Positions 50,415 to 59,450 of a stretch of DNA of 64,000 bases are shown here, piece by piece. Both the position numbers and the translations under genes were made by a program. The stretch spans positions 868,001-932,000 of the forward strand of contig NZ_CP069356.1 of the NCBI RefSeq assembly GCF_016864375.1. The letters are read 5' to 3'. The notes beneath the pieces were generated by a model, which did no database searches, had not been told where the DNA came from, and worked only from the letters and a program-made list of their open reading frames with translations. Source of the DNA: Microvirga sp. VF16 (GTDB lineage: Bacteria; Pseudomonadota; Alphaproteobacteria; Rhizobiales; Beijerinckiaceae). The stretch's first letter is position 1; each line of letters opens with the position of its first letter.

Positions 50415-51928
50415 GCGTGCCTCTTCGGCCCGACGATCGGCGTCCCGCGCGCCTCAACGCCCTGCCGAAGCTGCCGATCTTCGTCGATCTCGCTGGGCGT
50501 TCGATCCTTGTGGCGGGCGGATCCAACGGGATCGCCTGGAAGGTCGAACTCCTCGCGGCCGCCGGCGGCATGGTCAGGATCCTTGCGGAGGATCCGTCAT
50601 CCGAACTCCGCGCCGTCGTTCGAAACGATCCGACGCGTCTCACCCTGATCCAACGTCCATGGCGCGAAACGGATCTCGTCGGAGTCTCGGTCGCCATCGC
50701 GGACATCGAGGACCGGCAGGACGCCGCCATCTTCGCCGACACGGCGCGCCGGAACGGTGCCCTCGTCAACATCGTCGATCAGCCGGCCTTTTGCGACTTT
50801 CAGTTCGGCACGGTCGTCAATCGCGCTCCCGTCATCGTGTCCATATCGACCGATGGCGCAGCTCCGATTCTAGGCCAGGCCATTCGCCGGCGCATCGAAG
50901 CCGTCCTGCCGTCCTCCCTCGGGGCATGGGCGCAGGCCGCAAAGGACTTCCGTGATCGTCTGCGGGAGATCGTGCCATCGAAGCCGGATCGGCGCCGGTT
51001 CTGGGAGCAATTCGTGGATGCCGCATTCAACAACAGGGACCCCGAGCGCGGGCTGAAGGACACTCTCGATCAACTCGCACGCGAGACAAGCGGGGTAGCT
51101 CCCGAGAGGCCGGCACTCGGTGAAGTTGTCATTGTCGGCGCAGGTCCTGGCGATCCCGAACTTCTGACCCTGAAGGCGATGCGCGAGCTTCAGGCGGCCG
51201 ATGTCATCGTCTACGATCGCCTTGTCACCCCCGCCATTCTCGAACTGGCCCGCCGGGAAGCCCGCAGGGTCCATGTCGGCAAGGAGGGCCACGGCGCATC
51301 CTGCCGTCAGGAAGACATCAACGCCCTCATTGTCGATCTGGCGCTTGCCGGTGAACGTGTCGTCCGTCTCAAAGGTGGTGACCCGGCCGTCTTCGGCCGC
51401 ACCGGCGAAGAAGTCACCGCTTGCCAGGAGGCTGGGGTGCCAGCCCGCATCGTTCCCGGCATCACGACCGCGAGTGCCGCGGCGGCCTCGCTCAATGGCT
51501 CACTGACTCACCGCGATCACGCTCAACGGGTGCAGTTCGTCACTGCCCATGACCGGCATGGCGATCTCCCTGAAGATTTGAACATCGGCGCATTGGCCGA
51601 CCCAAGAGCGACCACGGTCGTTTACATGGGCCGGCGCACGGCATCCAAGTTGGCAACGCGTCTGCTCGAGAATGGGCTGCCGCCCGACACGCCCGTCGTC
51701 GCGACCAGCAATGTATCGAGAACCGATCAGAAGAACCTACATACAACCGTTGGGAGTGTTGCTCGCGGCATCCCTCTGCCTGAAGATGGGCCGCTGATCA
51801 TTACGATTGGCGCATCTGCCAGCGATGCCACCGGAAATCCGCTCCAACGGAGCAGGGTCAAGCGTCGCGACAGAATAAAGGAGCTCGCAACAAAGGCCCC
51901 ACAAGACACCCCTGCTCTGTTGGATTAG
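50411..51928 (+). CDS. cysG: sirohaem synthase CysG, 505 aa
   Basis: Makes sirohaem for CysI. The N-terminal part (about 20-230) is the precorrin-2 dehydrogenase/ferrochelatase module (LPIFVDLAGRSILVAGGSNG); its dinucleotide loop is unusual (AGGSNGIAWK instead of the common GGGxVAxRK). The C-terminal part (from about 238) is the uroporphyrinogen methyltransferase: VVIVGAGPGDPELLTLKAMR, VRLKGGDPAVFGRTGEEVTA and PGITTASAAAASLNGSLTHR. Last gene of cysJ-cysI-cysG. Confidence 0.94.
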   Translation: MSVPLRPDDRRPARLNALPKLPIFVDLAGRSILVAGGSNGIAWKVELLAAAGGMVRILAEDPSSELRAVVRNDPTRLTLIQRPWRETDLVGVSVAIADIEDRQDAAIFADTARRNGALVNIVDQPAFCDFQFGTVVNRAPVIVSISTDGAAPILGQAIRRRIEAVLPSSLGAWAQAAKDFRDRLREIVPSKPDRRRFWEQFVDAAFNNRDPERGLKDTLDQLARETSGVAPERPALGEVVIVGAGPGDPELLTLKAMRELQAADVIVYDRLVTPAILELARREARRVHVGKEGHGASCRQEDINALIVDLALAGERVVRLKGGDPAVFGRTGEEVTACQEAGVPARIVPGITTASAAAASLNGSLTHRDHAQRVQFVTAHDRHGDLPEDLNIGALADPRATTVVYMGRRTASKLATRLLENGLPPDTPVVATSNVSRTDQKNLHTTVGSVARGIPLPEDGPLIITIGASASDATGNPLQRSRVKRRDRIKELATKAPQDTPALLD

Positions 51929-52110
51929 TGAAGCGGATTGAAACTTCCCTTCAAAGGCGCCGCTGCAGACGCCGAAATTTGATCGAAGTAAGCAATCCTG
52001 CCCGCGACCGCCGATCCGACAATAACCCAGAAAAGAAGTATACCGAGAACCATCTTGAGCGATGATCGGAAATGCCCACGAGTCATGCTATCGACAATGC
52101 CTGCAATCAT
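51925..52110 (-). CDS. small membrane protein, 61 aa
   Basis: A basic head (SMTRGHFRSSLK) precedes one hydrophobic helix (MVLGILLFWVIVGSAVAGRI) and a short tail. It converges with cysG, overlapping it by four bases. Function unknown; coding status rests on the membrane-protein layout. Confidence 0.45.
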   Translation of the reverse strand: MIAGIVDSMTRGHFRSSLKMVLGILLFWVIVGSAVAGRIAYFDQISASAAAPLKGSFNPLH

Positions 52111-52210
52111 ATCCTTTCAATACTATCGCGCTCGTCGCGCAACGAACAAGCATCGTTATGATAGCGGGATAAGTTTGGAAGAACGTTCTCGCTGCCTCTG
52201 ATTTCGGATA

Positions 52211-52573
52211 ATGAACATTCTGCAATTTGTTCGTCGGGAAGTATATCATTCTAAGTCTGACGCGCTATGCATCGTCTGGTTCGACCCGGCAAATTCAAAG
52301 CCGCCGCTCTCACGCACGGACCGAACACTGAGAACGGCGCTCGACTTGGTGTGCTCGAACCCATGCGCTTGCTGGAGCCGACGCAGCTTCGCACTCTCGA
52401 TGTCGAATACGGACTCTATTTTTGCCCTTGATAAAGGAGCTGAGCGTTTCCACGGTACAAACCACACTGTGGTCGGAGCATTTGCTCCAGGCGAGACACC
52501 TTGGCTATTCGACATCGCGATCTCGTCGACCTCCTATTTGCAGCATGCCGCCCGGGCTCTGGGCATGAAATAG
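52211..52573 (+). CDS. hypothetical protein, 120 aa (doubtful)
   Basis: The frame is clean but the composition is mixed, with a Ser/Arg/Cys-rich middle. The last 35 residues (VVGAFAPGETPWLFDIAISS) look more protein-like than the rest and may be a remnant of a longer gene. No family recognised. Confidence 0.3.
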   Translation: MNILQFVRREVYHSKSDALCIVWFDPANSKPPLSRTDRTLRTALDLVCSNPCACWSRRSFALSMSNTDSIFALDKGAERFHGTNHTVVGAFAPGETPWLFDIAISSTSYLQHAARALGMK

Positions 52574-52668
52574 CCCACTAAAGCGCGTGAATGAAAGGGT
52601 GGCGAGCAGGGACTGGACGACCAGTCACTGATTGCGCAACATTACGTTAGCCAAAGGGATCACAAGTC

Positions 52669-53073
52669 ATGGATGTCTCTGTTGAAGCTATTCCCATAGC
52701 TAGCGTGGCCAGCGTTTCAGCGACCGTGGATGGTTCTCACATCCTTGTAAGGTTTGGGGCCGATAACGATCAGGAACTTGTTTTAGCCTTGCCTTACGAC
52801 GTTGGCATTGGCCTTCTTCAAGCCTCGTCCACCGCGCTTGGAGAAGCTCTCCGGAGGAAAGCCAACGACCCAACAGCGGTTCTTGTCACTCCTCTCGACT
52901 GGTGGGAGTTCCAGCCTATCCAGGACGAGAAGGTACTTTTATCTTTACGGCAACCGGGAGGATTTGCCACCCGCCATATCCTCCGAAAATCCGCAATCTC
53001 TCACATGAGAGACGTACTCAGCGCGATCTTGGGGGACGGGCCCAAACAGGATCTGCGCCAACGGAGAAACTAG
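52669..53073 (+). CDS. hypothetical protein, 134 aa
   Basis: Soluble, with alternating strands and helices (VDGSHILVRFGADNDQELVL, then VLVTPLDWWEFQPIQDEKVL and SLRQPGGFATRHILRKSAIS). The first half has the feel of a small beta domain. No known motif. It ends 40 bases before the left end of the frameshifted IS5-type element. Confidence 0.55.
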   Translation: MDVSVEAIPIASVASVSATVDGSHILVRFGADNDQELVLALPYDVGIGLLQASSTALGEALRRKANDPTAVLVTPLDWWEFQPIQDEKVLLSLRQPGGFATRHILRKSAISHMRDVLSAILGDGPKQDLRQRRN

Positions 53074-53113
53074 ATAGTTGCTCTCGGGTTTGGCAAAAAG
53101 TTGGAGTGGCCGA

Positions 53114-54222
53114 GGGCTTTGTTGCATGAATCGGATTACGGACGCATTGAACGCACCCGTAACTCAAGTTCAAGTGATGCGGACAGACTTTGGGCGTCCA
53201 AGCTCAAGCATGCGGTTGAGGGCGCGAACCGCAATGGCGATCTCGGTGGTGCGACGCTGGTCTGTCCGCGAGCGCAGCGTATCCCCGATCACCCGTTTGA
53301 AGCGGCTGATGGATGCCTCCACAAGTGCCCGACGAGTGTACCCGGATCTCTTTTGCCAGCCCATGCGACCGCGCCGGTCGATCCTTTGGAGATGCCGATC
53401 GCGCTGGGCTGGGGTGATCTCCGCATGCTCGCTCAGCACCGCCGTTGAACGTGGTGGGACGATGACTTCAGCATCAGGATGGCGCTCGGCGACAGTGTCG
53501 TAGACGCCGATTTGGTCGTAGGCACCATCACCAGTGAACGAGCCGAGTGGAGCCGCGATCAGGTCGAGCAAGGGAGCGACCTGCGAGCCGTCATCGACAT
53601 CGCTCGTGGTCAGCTCTGAGGCGAGGATCTGTCCGGTCTCGGCATCAACTCCAATGTGCAGCTTTCGCCAGGCGCGGCGTCTCCGGGCCCCGTGCTTCTC
53701 GGCCAACCACTCGCCAGGTCCACATAGCCGCAGGCCGGTGCTGTCCACCAGCCGGTGAAGCGGTCCTCCGGAGCTTGGACATGGCTTCGGGATCTCCAGA
53801 GTCTCGGCGCGGCGGCTTAGGGTTGAATGATCCGGCACCACAGATCAAGGCCAAGCAGCGTCACGATTGAGCCGATCAGCCCCTCGGTCTGCCGCAGCGC
53901 CAGCCGGAACACCGCCCGCAGAGTCAGGGCTGTTTGGATCGCAAGAGCTGAGTAATGCGGCTGACCGCCTCGTGTCGTGCGAGGCTCGGCCCGCCAGGCC
54001 GCAATCGCCTCGTCAGAGAACCAGACCGTGAGGCTGCCCCGCTGGCGCAGGGCCGCATCGTACTCCACCCAGTTCATCACCCGGTACCGCTGCTTCGGAA
54101 TGCGGTGACGGCGAGCGGCATTGGCTTTGAAGGGCACGGTGGAAATCTTTGGTCAGAAGCCGAACTGGCCCCTACGCTACCTAACTGTGGTTACCAACCC
54201 GCTCATCCATGCAGCAAGGCGC
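53114..54222 (-). mobile_element. IS5-family insertion sequence, transposase frameshifted
   Basis: The element is bounded by imperfect terminal inverted repeats: GGGCTTTGTTGCATGAAT at 53114-53131 and, read inward from the right, GCGCCTTGCTGCATGGAT ending near 54222. It contains one transposase gene split between two frames. No clear target duplication was seen. It is probably defective unless frameshifting occurs. Confidence 0.7.
53170..54137 (-). pseudogene. IS5-family transposase split by a frameshift
   Basis: The first frame (ATG 54137) gives MNWVEYDAALRQRGSLTVWF, a long N-terminal part, then ends LLGLDLWCRIIQP. The second frame continues with VPDHSTLSRRAETLEIPKPC, the catalytic LVDSTGLRLCGPGEWLAEKH, FTGDGAYDQIGVYDTVAERH and ASISRFKRVIGDTLRSRTDQ. 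In related transposases LLGLDL is followed directly by xVPDHSTLSRR, so one base has been lost near 53838. Some IS5 groups use programmed frameshifting, but no slippery run is evident. Confidence 0.85.
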
Positions 54223-54257
54223 ATTGGACGGGAGATGAACCCTGCCTGAGCCCAAGC

Positions 54258-54401
54258 GGTTGTGTTGCACTAACCTTGGCAGTGTAACGGGTTGCGGCCT
54301 CCGAAGGAGCCGCCCCTGTGTCAATTTTCAAGCGCCGCCGGTTTCCGGTCGAGATCATCCTGTTGTGCGTGCGCTGGTATTGCAAGTACGGGACGGCGTA
54401 T
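54258..54401 (+). pseudogene. 5' stub of an IS6-family element (copy 1)
   Basis: GGTTGTGTTGCA at 54258-54269 resembles an IS6-type terminal repeat. From GTG 54318 the frame reads SIFKRRRFPVEIILLCVRWY then CKYGTAYEL, the conserved N-terminus of IS6/IS26-type transposases, and then becomes unrelated. Only about 30 of about 235 residues remain. The break lies a few bases before the end of the corA pseudogene. Confidence 0.75.
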
Positions 54402-54413
54402 GAACTGCCCGGG

Positions 54414-55479
54414 TCAGTTACTGTAATTTGACGACCGTTGCCCGATGAACCCCTCCCGCATGAGTAGCATCACCGTGACCGTTATCATGGCAGTCGGCAG
54501 TGCAACAGCGAGAGCGAGGAAGGCCTCCCGACTGCCGAGCGCCTCGATCATCCATTGAAAGTTCATGCCGAAGAAGCCAGTCAGGAAGGTAATCGGCAGG
54601 AAGACGGCGGAAATCGCCGTAAGTTGGTCGATGCGGCGGCTCTGTTTCCGAGCGAGGATGGCAGGAATCTCGCTATCGATGGCCCTTACCAGCTCCGCCA
54701 GCGATTCCAACTGGTGCGCAAGATCCTCGACACGATCGGCATACTCCTTCACCAGTGAGACGCTCTCTGCATCCTTCCCGGGCATGACCTCGACGCTGAC
54801 TGCCGCGCTCCTGGCCGCAGTGTAGTACCGGCTGGTGTGCACCGACGCTTTCTGAACCCGACGGCGCAACGACCGGAGGCTGTTCAGATCGGCCGTGGTC
54901 AATCCGTCCAGAGACTCCTCAAGCGTGTAAAGCTGCGCACGGGCCTGGGTCACGCTTTCGTCGATCGTCGAGAGCAACAGCAGAAGCAAAAACCATCCCT
55001 GAGACACAAGCGGTTTGATGCGTCTCGTGTAGTCCGGTTGCGAAGCGCTGACGGACCTCTCGCAATGACGCTGCATCCCCGGCCCACACCGTCACAATCC
55101 ACGCTCTGGTCCACAGAACATGGATCTCAACCCACTGGTCCTCCGGACCAATGGCCATGGTCACGACGCGTGCGCCAGGGGCCGCTATCGCCATCCGCGG
55201 AGCTTGCCCGAAGTGCAAAATCCAGGTGCGATCCGTATCGTTGAGCCCAAGCTTGGCAAGCAGATTGCTGCGGGCAACCGCATCCGCGGTAAAGATATCG
55301 AGCCAGAAGAATTGTCCGGCGGTGGCCCGCTGTAGCACGTCGTCGGCGCTCGCCGGCACCAAGATGCCGGTCGCATCCACAAGCGCCGCGATGCAGGGCT
55401 CCGTGTTTCCCGAAGCAGTGCTCGGCGGAGCCGCGGCGGTGCCTGACGCCGCGGAATTCGCCCACTGGGATTCCGGCAT
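54414..55479 (-). pseudogene. corA: CorA-family divalent cation transporter with a frameshift
   Basis: The first frame (ATG 55479) carries the cytoplasmic domain, including TWILHFGQAPRMAIAAPGAR and VEIHVLWTRAWIVTVWAG. The second frame carries the long helix and the membrane part: LLLLLLSTIDESVTQARAQL, ITFLTGFFGMNFQWMIEALG with the GMN selectivity motif, and a final helix AVALPTAMITVTVMLLMREG. The frames switch near 55000-55030, where the family needs one continuous helix. The gene is bracketed by two IS6-type stubs, which suggests it arrived with, or was trapped by, these elements. Confidence 0.8.
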
Positions 55480-55535
55480 GGGTGATCTCCCTACGCGACT
55501 TGCAGCGCGGCTTAACGATATGTGATGCGTCGAAA

Positions 55536-55682
55536 GGGCTCCGTCGCAAACTGTTCAGTAACTCAGTTCGGTCTACGCCTCCGGCCAACTCCGGAGGTGT
55601 ACGTTGTTCAAAGGCCGCCATTTTGATCGCTCAGTCATCCTCCTGTGCGTCCGATGGTATCTCGCCTATAATCTGAGCCTTA
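55536..55682 (+). pseudogene. 5' stub of an IS6-family element (copy 2)
   Basis: GGGCTCCGTCGCAAACTG at 55536-55553 resembles an IS6-type end. From TTG 55604 the frame reads FKGRHFDRSVILLCVRWYLA then YNLSLR, again the conserved start of an IS6-type transposase, distinct in sequence from copy 1. It is cut at 55682 by the next insertion sequence. Same orientation as copy 1. Confidence 0.75.
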
Positions 55683-56626
55683 GAGGCTGACTCAAAAAGA
55701 CATGTGGTCTTTCAGGTCCTTGCGAGCCGCCTGGTCAGCATCCGGATATGGGCGATGAAGACCCATGCCACCGCACTTTCAATAGAGGCTTCAAAGTCCT
55801 TGTCAAAGTCCTTGGCTAGGCGGCGGCAGCGTCCAAGCCAACCGAAGGTTCGCTCCACGACCCAGCGGCGCTTGAGGACCGCAAAGCCTTTGGCCGCATC
55901 CGAGCGTTTGATGATCTCGATCGTCCAGTGCCCGAGAGCGGCGAGAGCGTCGCGCAACTTGTCTCCCGCGTAGCCGCCATCGGCAAAGACATGGCGCAGC
56001 CACGGATAGAGGGCGCGGACGGACGTCAGCACCTCCACCGCACCGTCACGATCCTGGATCTCGGCGGTGTGAACGCGCAGCCCGACGAGATGGCCCTGCG
56101 TGTCGGTGATGATGTGGCGCTTGCGGCCCTTGATCTTCTTGCCAGCATCAAAGCCGCGCGGGCCGCCGGCTTCGGTGGTCTTCACGGACTGGCTGTCGAT
56201 CACGCCGGCCGAGGGGCTCGCCTCGCGGCCGGCCCTCTCGCGCGAGGCGGCCACGAGAGCATGGTTGATCCGCTCAAAGGTGCCGTCGCGTGACCAGGCA
56301 TAGAAGTATCCTTGCACGGTCGAATAGGGCGGAAACTCCTTGGGCAGCTGGCGCCATTGGCACCCGGTCGAGGCGAGATAGAGAATGGCATCGGCCACGG
56401 CCCGCAGGCAGGTCATGCGCGGACGCCCGATCCGCCGGGCGGCGGGCATGAACGGCTCGATCAAGGCCCATTCGGCATCTGTGAGATTGCTTGCATAACG
56501 CAGTCCATCCCGCCGATACTGTCGGCGAGTGGCCTCGGTCCAAACCATCGTGACCTCCATCGAATCTTTGCAAATCCGACGGAATCACAGGGCCTTGAGG
56601 CCACTCAACCTTTTTCAGTCAGCCTC
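55683..56626 (-). mobile_element. intact IS5-family insertion sequence with TTA target duplication
   Basis: Terminal inverted repeats of 17 bases with one mismatch: GAGGCTGACTCAAAAAG at 55683-55699 and its partner at 56610-56626. They are flanked by TTA on both sides (55680-55682 and 56627-56629), a 3-bp duplication of the TNA kind known for several IS5 groups. One full transposase gene lies inside. It sits between an IS6-type stub and a recombinase that lacks its N-terminus. Confidence 0.9.
55712..56548 (-). CDS. IS5-family transposase, 278 aa
   Basis: Catalytic residues are complete: Asp in AGVIDSQSVKTTEAGGPRGF, Asp in RHVFADGGYAGDKLRDALAA, Glu in RRWVVERTFGWLGRCRRLAK. The N-terminal domain LTDAEWALIEPFMPAARRIG is typical. 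GGAGG lies five bases before ATG 56548; an ATG four codons earlier is possible. No frameshift, so the element may be active. Confidence 0.93.
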   Translation of the reverse strand: MVWTEATRRQYRRDGLRYASNLTDAEWALIEPFMPAARRIGRPRMTCLRAVADAILYLASTGCQWRQLPKEFPPYSTVQGYFYAWSRDGTFERINHALVAASRERAGREASPSAGVIDSQSVKTTEAGGPRGFDAGKKIKGRKRHIITDTQGHLVGLRVHTAEIQDRDGAVEVLTSVRALYPWLRHVFADGGYAGDKLRDALAALGHWTIEIIKRSDAAKGFAVLKRRWVVERTFGWLGRCRRLAKDFDKDFEASIESAVAWVFIAHIRMLTRRLART

Positions 56627-56700
56627 TTAGAGAGCTGGCGGATCTCAGATCAGCGGCCCAGCGACATCGATCGAAGGGCCTGACTGAGAAGAACCGAGCC

Positions 56701-57366
56701 GTGATCCGCGCAGTCAAGTCGACAAACGTATGGACGCACGTCTGTCATCTTCCCCAACAGCTCATGGCTGAGGCGCGACGACAGCGCACGACCAGCCCTC
56801 ACAAGGCTGCCGTGAAGGCGCAGATCGCGGCGGCCATTGCGATCTTGACCATGGCCCCCGTGCGGATTGGCAATCTCATTGCCACCAGACTCGACCAACA
56901 TCTCTTCAAAATGGGCGGTCCTAAAGGACTCTTCTGGCTGCAGTATGAGCCGCATGAGGTGAAGAACCATGTCGACCTGGAATTCTCGTTCGATCAGGAG
57001 CTGACGGATCTCCTGATCGAGTACATCGAGCTGCACAGACCGGTGCTGCTGCGTGGCTCCAACGAGGACTGGCTATTCCCTGGGGCGAATGGCGACTTCA
57101 AGGCCCCTCACCTCCTAAGCGCCCAGATCCGCAACATGGTCGAGAGGCGCATCGGCCTGAGGATCACAGCTCATCAGTTCCGACACGTTGCAGCTGCGAT
57201 GCTCCTCAAGAAGCATCCCGGCAATTACCCGCTCGTTGCGAAGGTGCTCGGGCACAAAGGAACGGCCACAACAATGAACAGCTACATCGGCCTTGAGACG
57301 CTCGAAGCCAATGAGATCTTCGCGGCGCTCGTCCGTGAGACTATTCGCTCGCGTCAGGTAGGTTGA
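56701..57366 (+). CDS. tyrosine recombinase/integrase, catalytic domain (N-terminus missing), 221 aa
   Basis: Catalytic residues of the lambda-integrase class are all visible: Arg in MAPVRIGNLIATRLDQHLFK, the H-x-x-R in ITAHQFRHVAAAMLLKKHPG, and His with Tyr in VLGHKGTATTMNSYIGLETL. The core-binding N-terminal domain (another 150-200 residues) is absent. The frame stays open upstream to the IS end at 56627, reading ELADLRSAAQRHRSKGLTEK, so the gene was cut there. Start GTG 56701 is only the first start codon left. Its stop is ten bases before the ATG of the second recombinase. Confidence 0.85.
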   Translation: MIRAVKSTNVWTHVCHLPQQLMAEARRQRTTSPHKAAVKAQIAAAIAILTMAPVRIGNLIATRLDQHLFKMGGPKGLFWLQYEPHEVKNHVDLEFSFDQELTDLLIEYIELHRPVLLRGSNEDWLFPGANGDFKAPHLLSAQIRNMVERRIGLRITAHQFRHVAAAMLLKKHPGNYPLVAKVLGHKGTATTMNSYIGLETLEANEIFAALVRETIRSRQVG

Positions 57367-57376
57367 GGTGATCCCG

Positions 57377-58471
57377 ATGATGCAATCCCTTCCCGTCTCT
57401 TCATGGCCTATGCACGACCCGCTTGTTTGGGCCGAAGCCTGCCGCCCGACGCAGCGGCTGCGCCTTGGTGGTCTGGCATCTCACATGAAACCCGTGACCC
57501 AAGATGATCTGGCCCGACGTTACGGCTACTTCCTATGGGCTCTGATGCAGGCGAGGCAGCTCGATCCTGCTGAGCAGGCAGGCGCCCAGATCGTGCCTGA
57601 CACACTCGAACACTTCATTTCGTTGGCTGAGCCTCATTGGAGCAGCGTGACCCTATACCAGTCGGTGTACAAGCTGCGACGGATCGCTGAGATCCTAGCG
57701 CCTGAAACGAGCTTTGCTTGGCTGCGCGAGATCGAGGCGGACCTGCGGGCCGCGGCCCATCCTGCCCGGCGTCGGGAAAACGTCACCACAGACGAATTGG
57801 TGGAAGCAGGTGAGGCCCTATTCCGCGAGGCCGGGAAGGCCTCTCACCTCAAGCCCAAGGAACAAGCTCGTCGTGCCCGTAATGGACTCATGATCGCCCT
57901 GCTCGCGCTCCGCCCCATTCGGCACAGGAACTTTAGTGAACTGACCCTCGGAAGCACATTCCGCCACTTGGACGGCAACTGGTGGATTGTACTGGAGGCC
58001 GGGGATACAAAGGCCGGCAGGATCGACGAAAAGCGCGTGCCGCAGGATCTCGTCCCGTTGGTGGAGCGGTACCTAACGGTCTATCGGCCTATTCTCCTCA
58101 CGCAAAAGGATAAAGCCTCTCGCGAGGCACGCAAAAGCAACGGAGCAACACGGCCCATGCTGATTAATCTACCTCAACACGAGGCAGGTGCGCTCTGGAT
58201 TTCGGTTACGGGAGTTCCCCTTACCTACTCCGCCGTCGGCGCTGCAATCGTAGAGACGACAGAGGCAACCCTGGGTATCCGACTAAGCCCTCACGCCTTC
58301 CGTCGCGCGGCAAAGGCGACGGCCACCTTCTTGGGCGGGGCATATCCTGGACTAGCGAGAGGCGTATTGCAGCACAACGGCGATAGAGTTGGGGAAGAGA
58401 ACTACGACAGCAGTTCCAGCCGAAGGGCAGCGCTCGAATCATCCTCTATTGTCCGAGATCTTACTCGATAA
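57377..58471 (+). CDS. second tyrosine recombinase, 364 aa
   Basis: A full-length site-specific recombinase. The N-terminal core-binding domain covers about residues 30-150 (YGYFLWALMQARQLDPAEQA, SVYKLRRIAEILAPETSFAW). Catalytic residues: Arg in LLALRPIRHRNFSELTLG, H-x-x-R in LSPHAFRRAAKATATFLGGA, His in VLQHNGDRVGEENYDSSSSR with the Tyr. GAGGTGAT precedes ATG 57377. Two unlike recombinases in tandem recall the multi-recombinase modules (RIT or GInt type) of genomic islands, but I see only two genes here. Confidence 0.85.
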   Translation: MMQSLPVSSWPMHDPLVWAEACRPTQRLRLGGLASHMKPVTQDDLARRYGYFLWALMQARQLDPAEQAGAQIVPDTLEHFISLAEPHWSSVTLYQSVYKLRRIAEILAPETSFAWLREIEADLRAAAHPARRRENVTTDELVEAGEALFREAGKASHLKPKEQARRARNGLMIALLALRPIRHRNFSELTLGSTFRHLDGNWWIVLEAGDTKAGRIDEKRVPQDLVPLVERYLTVYRPILLTQKDKASREARKSNGATRPMLINLPQHEAGALWISVTGVPLTYSAVGAAIVETTEATLGIRLSPHAFRRAAKATATFLGGAYPGLARGVLQHNGDRVGEENYDSSSSRRAALESSSIVRDLTR

Positions 58472-58722
58472 GTCTTTCTGACGAGTGCTTAGCCACCGCT
58501 CATTCAAGCGATGTGCATCAAGGACTGCAAGATACAGGCGCGTGGTGCGCTTTGCTCATACTGATGGTGTTGGGACTGGAGGTTCTCGACATGATGGGAA
58601 TGTCTCCTTTCCACCCTCAAGCCAACAACCAGTCTGCTTCTGAGAAGTGCCATGACCCGACCTTTCTGGTTTTGAGTCAATTTCGCGGAAGGCCGTTGAT
58701 GGAATCCGTGCCAGTACCGGTT
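58472..58722. other. intergenic stretch after the recombinases
   Basis: No gene or tRNA seen. If the recombinases mark an island edge, an attachment site could lie here, but I found no direct repeat matching the left side. Confidence 0.3.
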
Positions 58723-59142
58723 CTACGGGCGTAGATCTGGTCCCATTTCAAAACGCTGTTGGGTCTTGATACCAGTGGTCCAGGGTAGGGCCGAACGGCA
58801 CCAGATCTGCCTTCGTGGCACGAGGTCCCAACGCTGACGGATCGTTCCGACCCGGAGGTTGAAGACCTTAGGTCTGTCACGCTCCGACGTCGAGTAGATG
58901 GACGACCCACACTCGGGGCAGAACCCGTGAAGCCGTCTCGCTCCACTCGTTCCAATCTTCACATAGTTCTTCACCCCACCTGTGAGCAGCGTGAAGGCCC
59001 CCTCCCGCGTGGGAGCCACGGTGCGGAAGGCGGATCCCGAGAGCGTTTGGCAATCGGTGCAGTGGCAGAGCCACACCTTCTCGGGCTCAATCTCAGCCTC
59101 GAAGGTGATGAAGCCACAGTGGCAGCGCCCATCGACCTTCAT
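58723..59142 (-). CDS. GFA/CENP-V domain protein, 139 aa
   Basis: Zinc-dependent fold of the glutathione-dependent formaldehyde-activating family. Zinc ligands are visible in GRCHCGFITFEAEI, WLCHCTDCQTLSGSAFRTVA and HGFCPECGSSIYSTSERDRP. Most such proteins have no proven enzyme activity. GAGGAG lies seven bases before ATG 59142; the 14 codons upstream are excluded. Monocistronic. Confidence 0.9.
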   Translation of the reverse strand: MKVDGRCHCGFITFEAEIEPEKVWLCHCTDCQTLSGSAFRTVAPTREGAFTLLTGGVKNYVKIGTSGARRLHGFCPECGSSIYSTSERDRPKVFNLRVGTIRQRWDLVPRRQIWCRSALPWTTGIKTQQRFEMGPDLRP

Positions 59143-59450
59143 GGTGCAACTCCTCTTCGTTCCAAGGGTGATCCTACATCTCATCCGGACTTGTGTCGTG
59201 CGCGCGAAAGGGTACGCATCATTCGCGTATTCTGCCTCAGGAAATCGGACAAGGTTGCATCTGAACGTCTTGCGAAACCGCCATCTGGGCCTGGGGCCTC
59301 ATTCGGTGATGAACCGGTCTCGATGGCACCTCGAGCCTCTACCAGCCGCCGCTTTTGTCCGCCGTGTGGATTTCATCTATCCTGCGGATGTTCTTCCGCC
59401 TGCCCGTCGTCCGGCGCGATCCGCCGTGCGGCCATGATGGAGGCGCACCG
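59143..59450. other. divergent intergenic region
   Basis: Holds the promoters of the GFA gene (leftward) and the decarboxylase gene (rightward). I saw no strong operator-like repeat. Confidence 0.35.

Noticed and set aside
53838..53870. Programmed frameshift in the IS5-type transposase
   Set aside because: No slippery run is present at the junction, and the alignment implies a missing base, so mutation is more likely.
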